A DNA stretch of 6,232 bases from NCBI GenBank assembly GCA_007123625.1, contig SKKS01000249.1:1-6232 (forward strand), written 5' to 3'. This DNA comes from Paracoccaceae bacterium (GTDB lineage Bacteria > Pseudomonadota > Alphaproteobacteria > Rhodobacterales > Rhodobacteraceae). Every line of letters begins with the position of its first letter. The first letter of the stretch is position 1. Below, piece by piece: positions 6,089 to 6,232 of the stretch. The notes under the pieces are model-generated. The model did not search any database and was not told the DNA's origin. It worked only from the letters and a program-made list of their open reading frames with translations. A program made the position numbers and the translations under genes.

Positions 6089-6232
6089 GCCCCATCCTTG
6101 TGACATCGGAAAACAACGGCATTGTGACGAAAACACAAGCACATGCCGGAGTCCGGGCAGGAATCGCCGCAACGGCCACCAACACAGAAACGCCTTGGCG
6201 CGGATGTGTGCAGAGTAATGCCGACACCCAAC

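Noticed and set aside
5963..6172. Longer HNH protein starting at 6172
   Set aside because: The extra 70 residues overlap the -35/-10 promoter and do not look like the family. The start MDAAFRDDF at 5962 is the usual one.
5976..6227. 83-codon minus-strand frame upstream of the HNH gene
   Set aside because: It has a hydrophobic stretch that could pass for a signal peptide, but it lacks a ribosome binding site and spans the HNH promoter, so I do not call it.
6218..6232. ATG near the right edge as the start of a rightward gene
   Set aside because: Only five codons are visible and there is no clear ribosome binding site. It cannot be judged without more sequence.

Overview
The window looks like chromosomal DNA from an alphaproteobacterium of the order Rhodobacterales (Rhodobacteraceae/Paracoccaceae type). 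The DNA is GC-rich with strong G/C preference at third codon positions. The RimO, Zwf, Pgl and HNH proteins carry stretches that I recall as typical of this group. The genus cannot be fixed from the sequence alone.

Layout, left to right. (1) 2-277 (+): the C-terminal biotin-carrier end of pyruvate carboxylase, whose body lies before the window. (2) 278-633: a 356-bp gene-free gap. It is filled mainly by a compact nested inverted-repeat element (305-547) and then a probable rimO promoter whose -10 lies so close to the start codon that rimO may be translated from a leaderless mRNA. (3) 634-2046 (+): rimO, the ribosomal protein S12 methylthiotransferase. (4) 2180-3079 (+): a lysophospholipid/lipid A-type acyltransferase homologue in which the acidic residue of the HX4(D/E) catalytic motif is replaced by leucine. 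(5) 3080-3113: a convergent junction holding an 18-bp perfect palindrome. (6) 3114-3785 and 3785-5230 (-): pgl and zwf, a one-base-overlapping pair forming the oxidative entry to the Entner-Doudoroff/pentose phosphate routes. Operator-like palindromes lie upstream of zwf. (7) 5378-5962 (-): a small HNH endonuclease-family protein with a good sigma70-type promoter, which is bracketed by an 8-bp inverted repeat. (8) 6067-6232: no gene that I can support.

How the genes relate. Zwf makes 6-phosphogluconolactone and Pgl hydrolyses it, so these two are a functional unit with translational coupling. Pyruvate carboxylase is anaplerotic and belongs to the same broad central-carbon theme but to another transcription unit. 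RimO (ribosome modification), the acyltransferase (membrane lipid) and the HNH protein have no evident link to each other or to the sugar genes. Most of the window is ordinary housekeeping DNA. The parts most worth a second look are the structured element between pyruvate carboxylase and rimO, and the acyltransferase with its altered catalytic motif.
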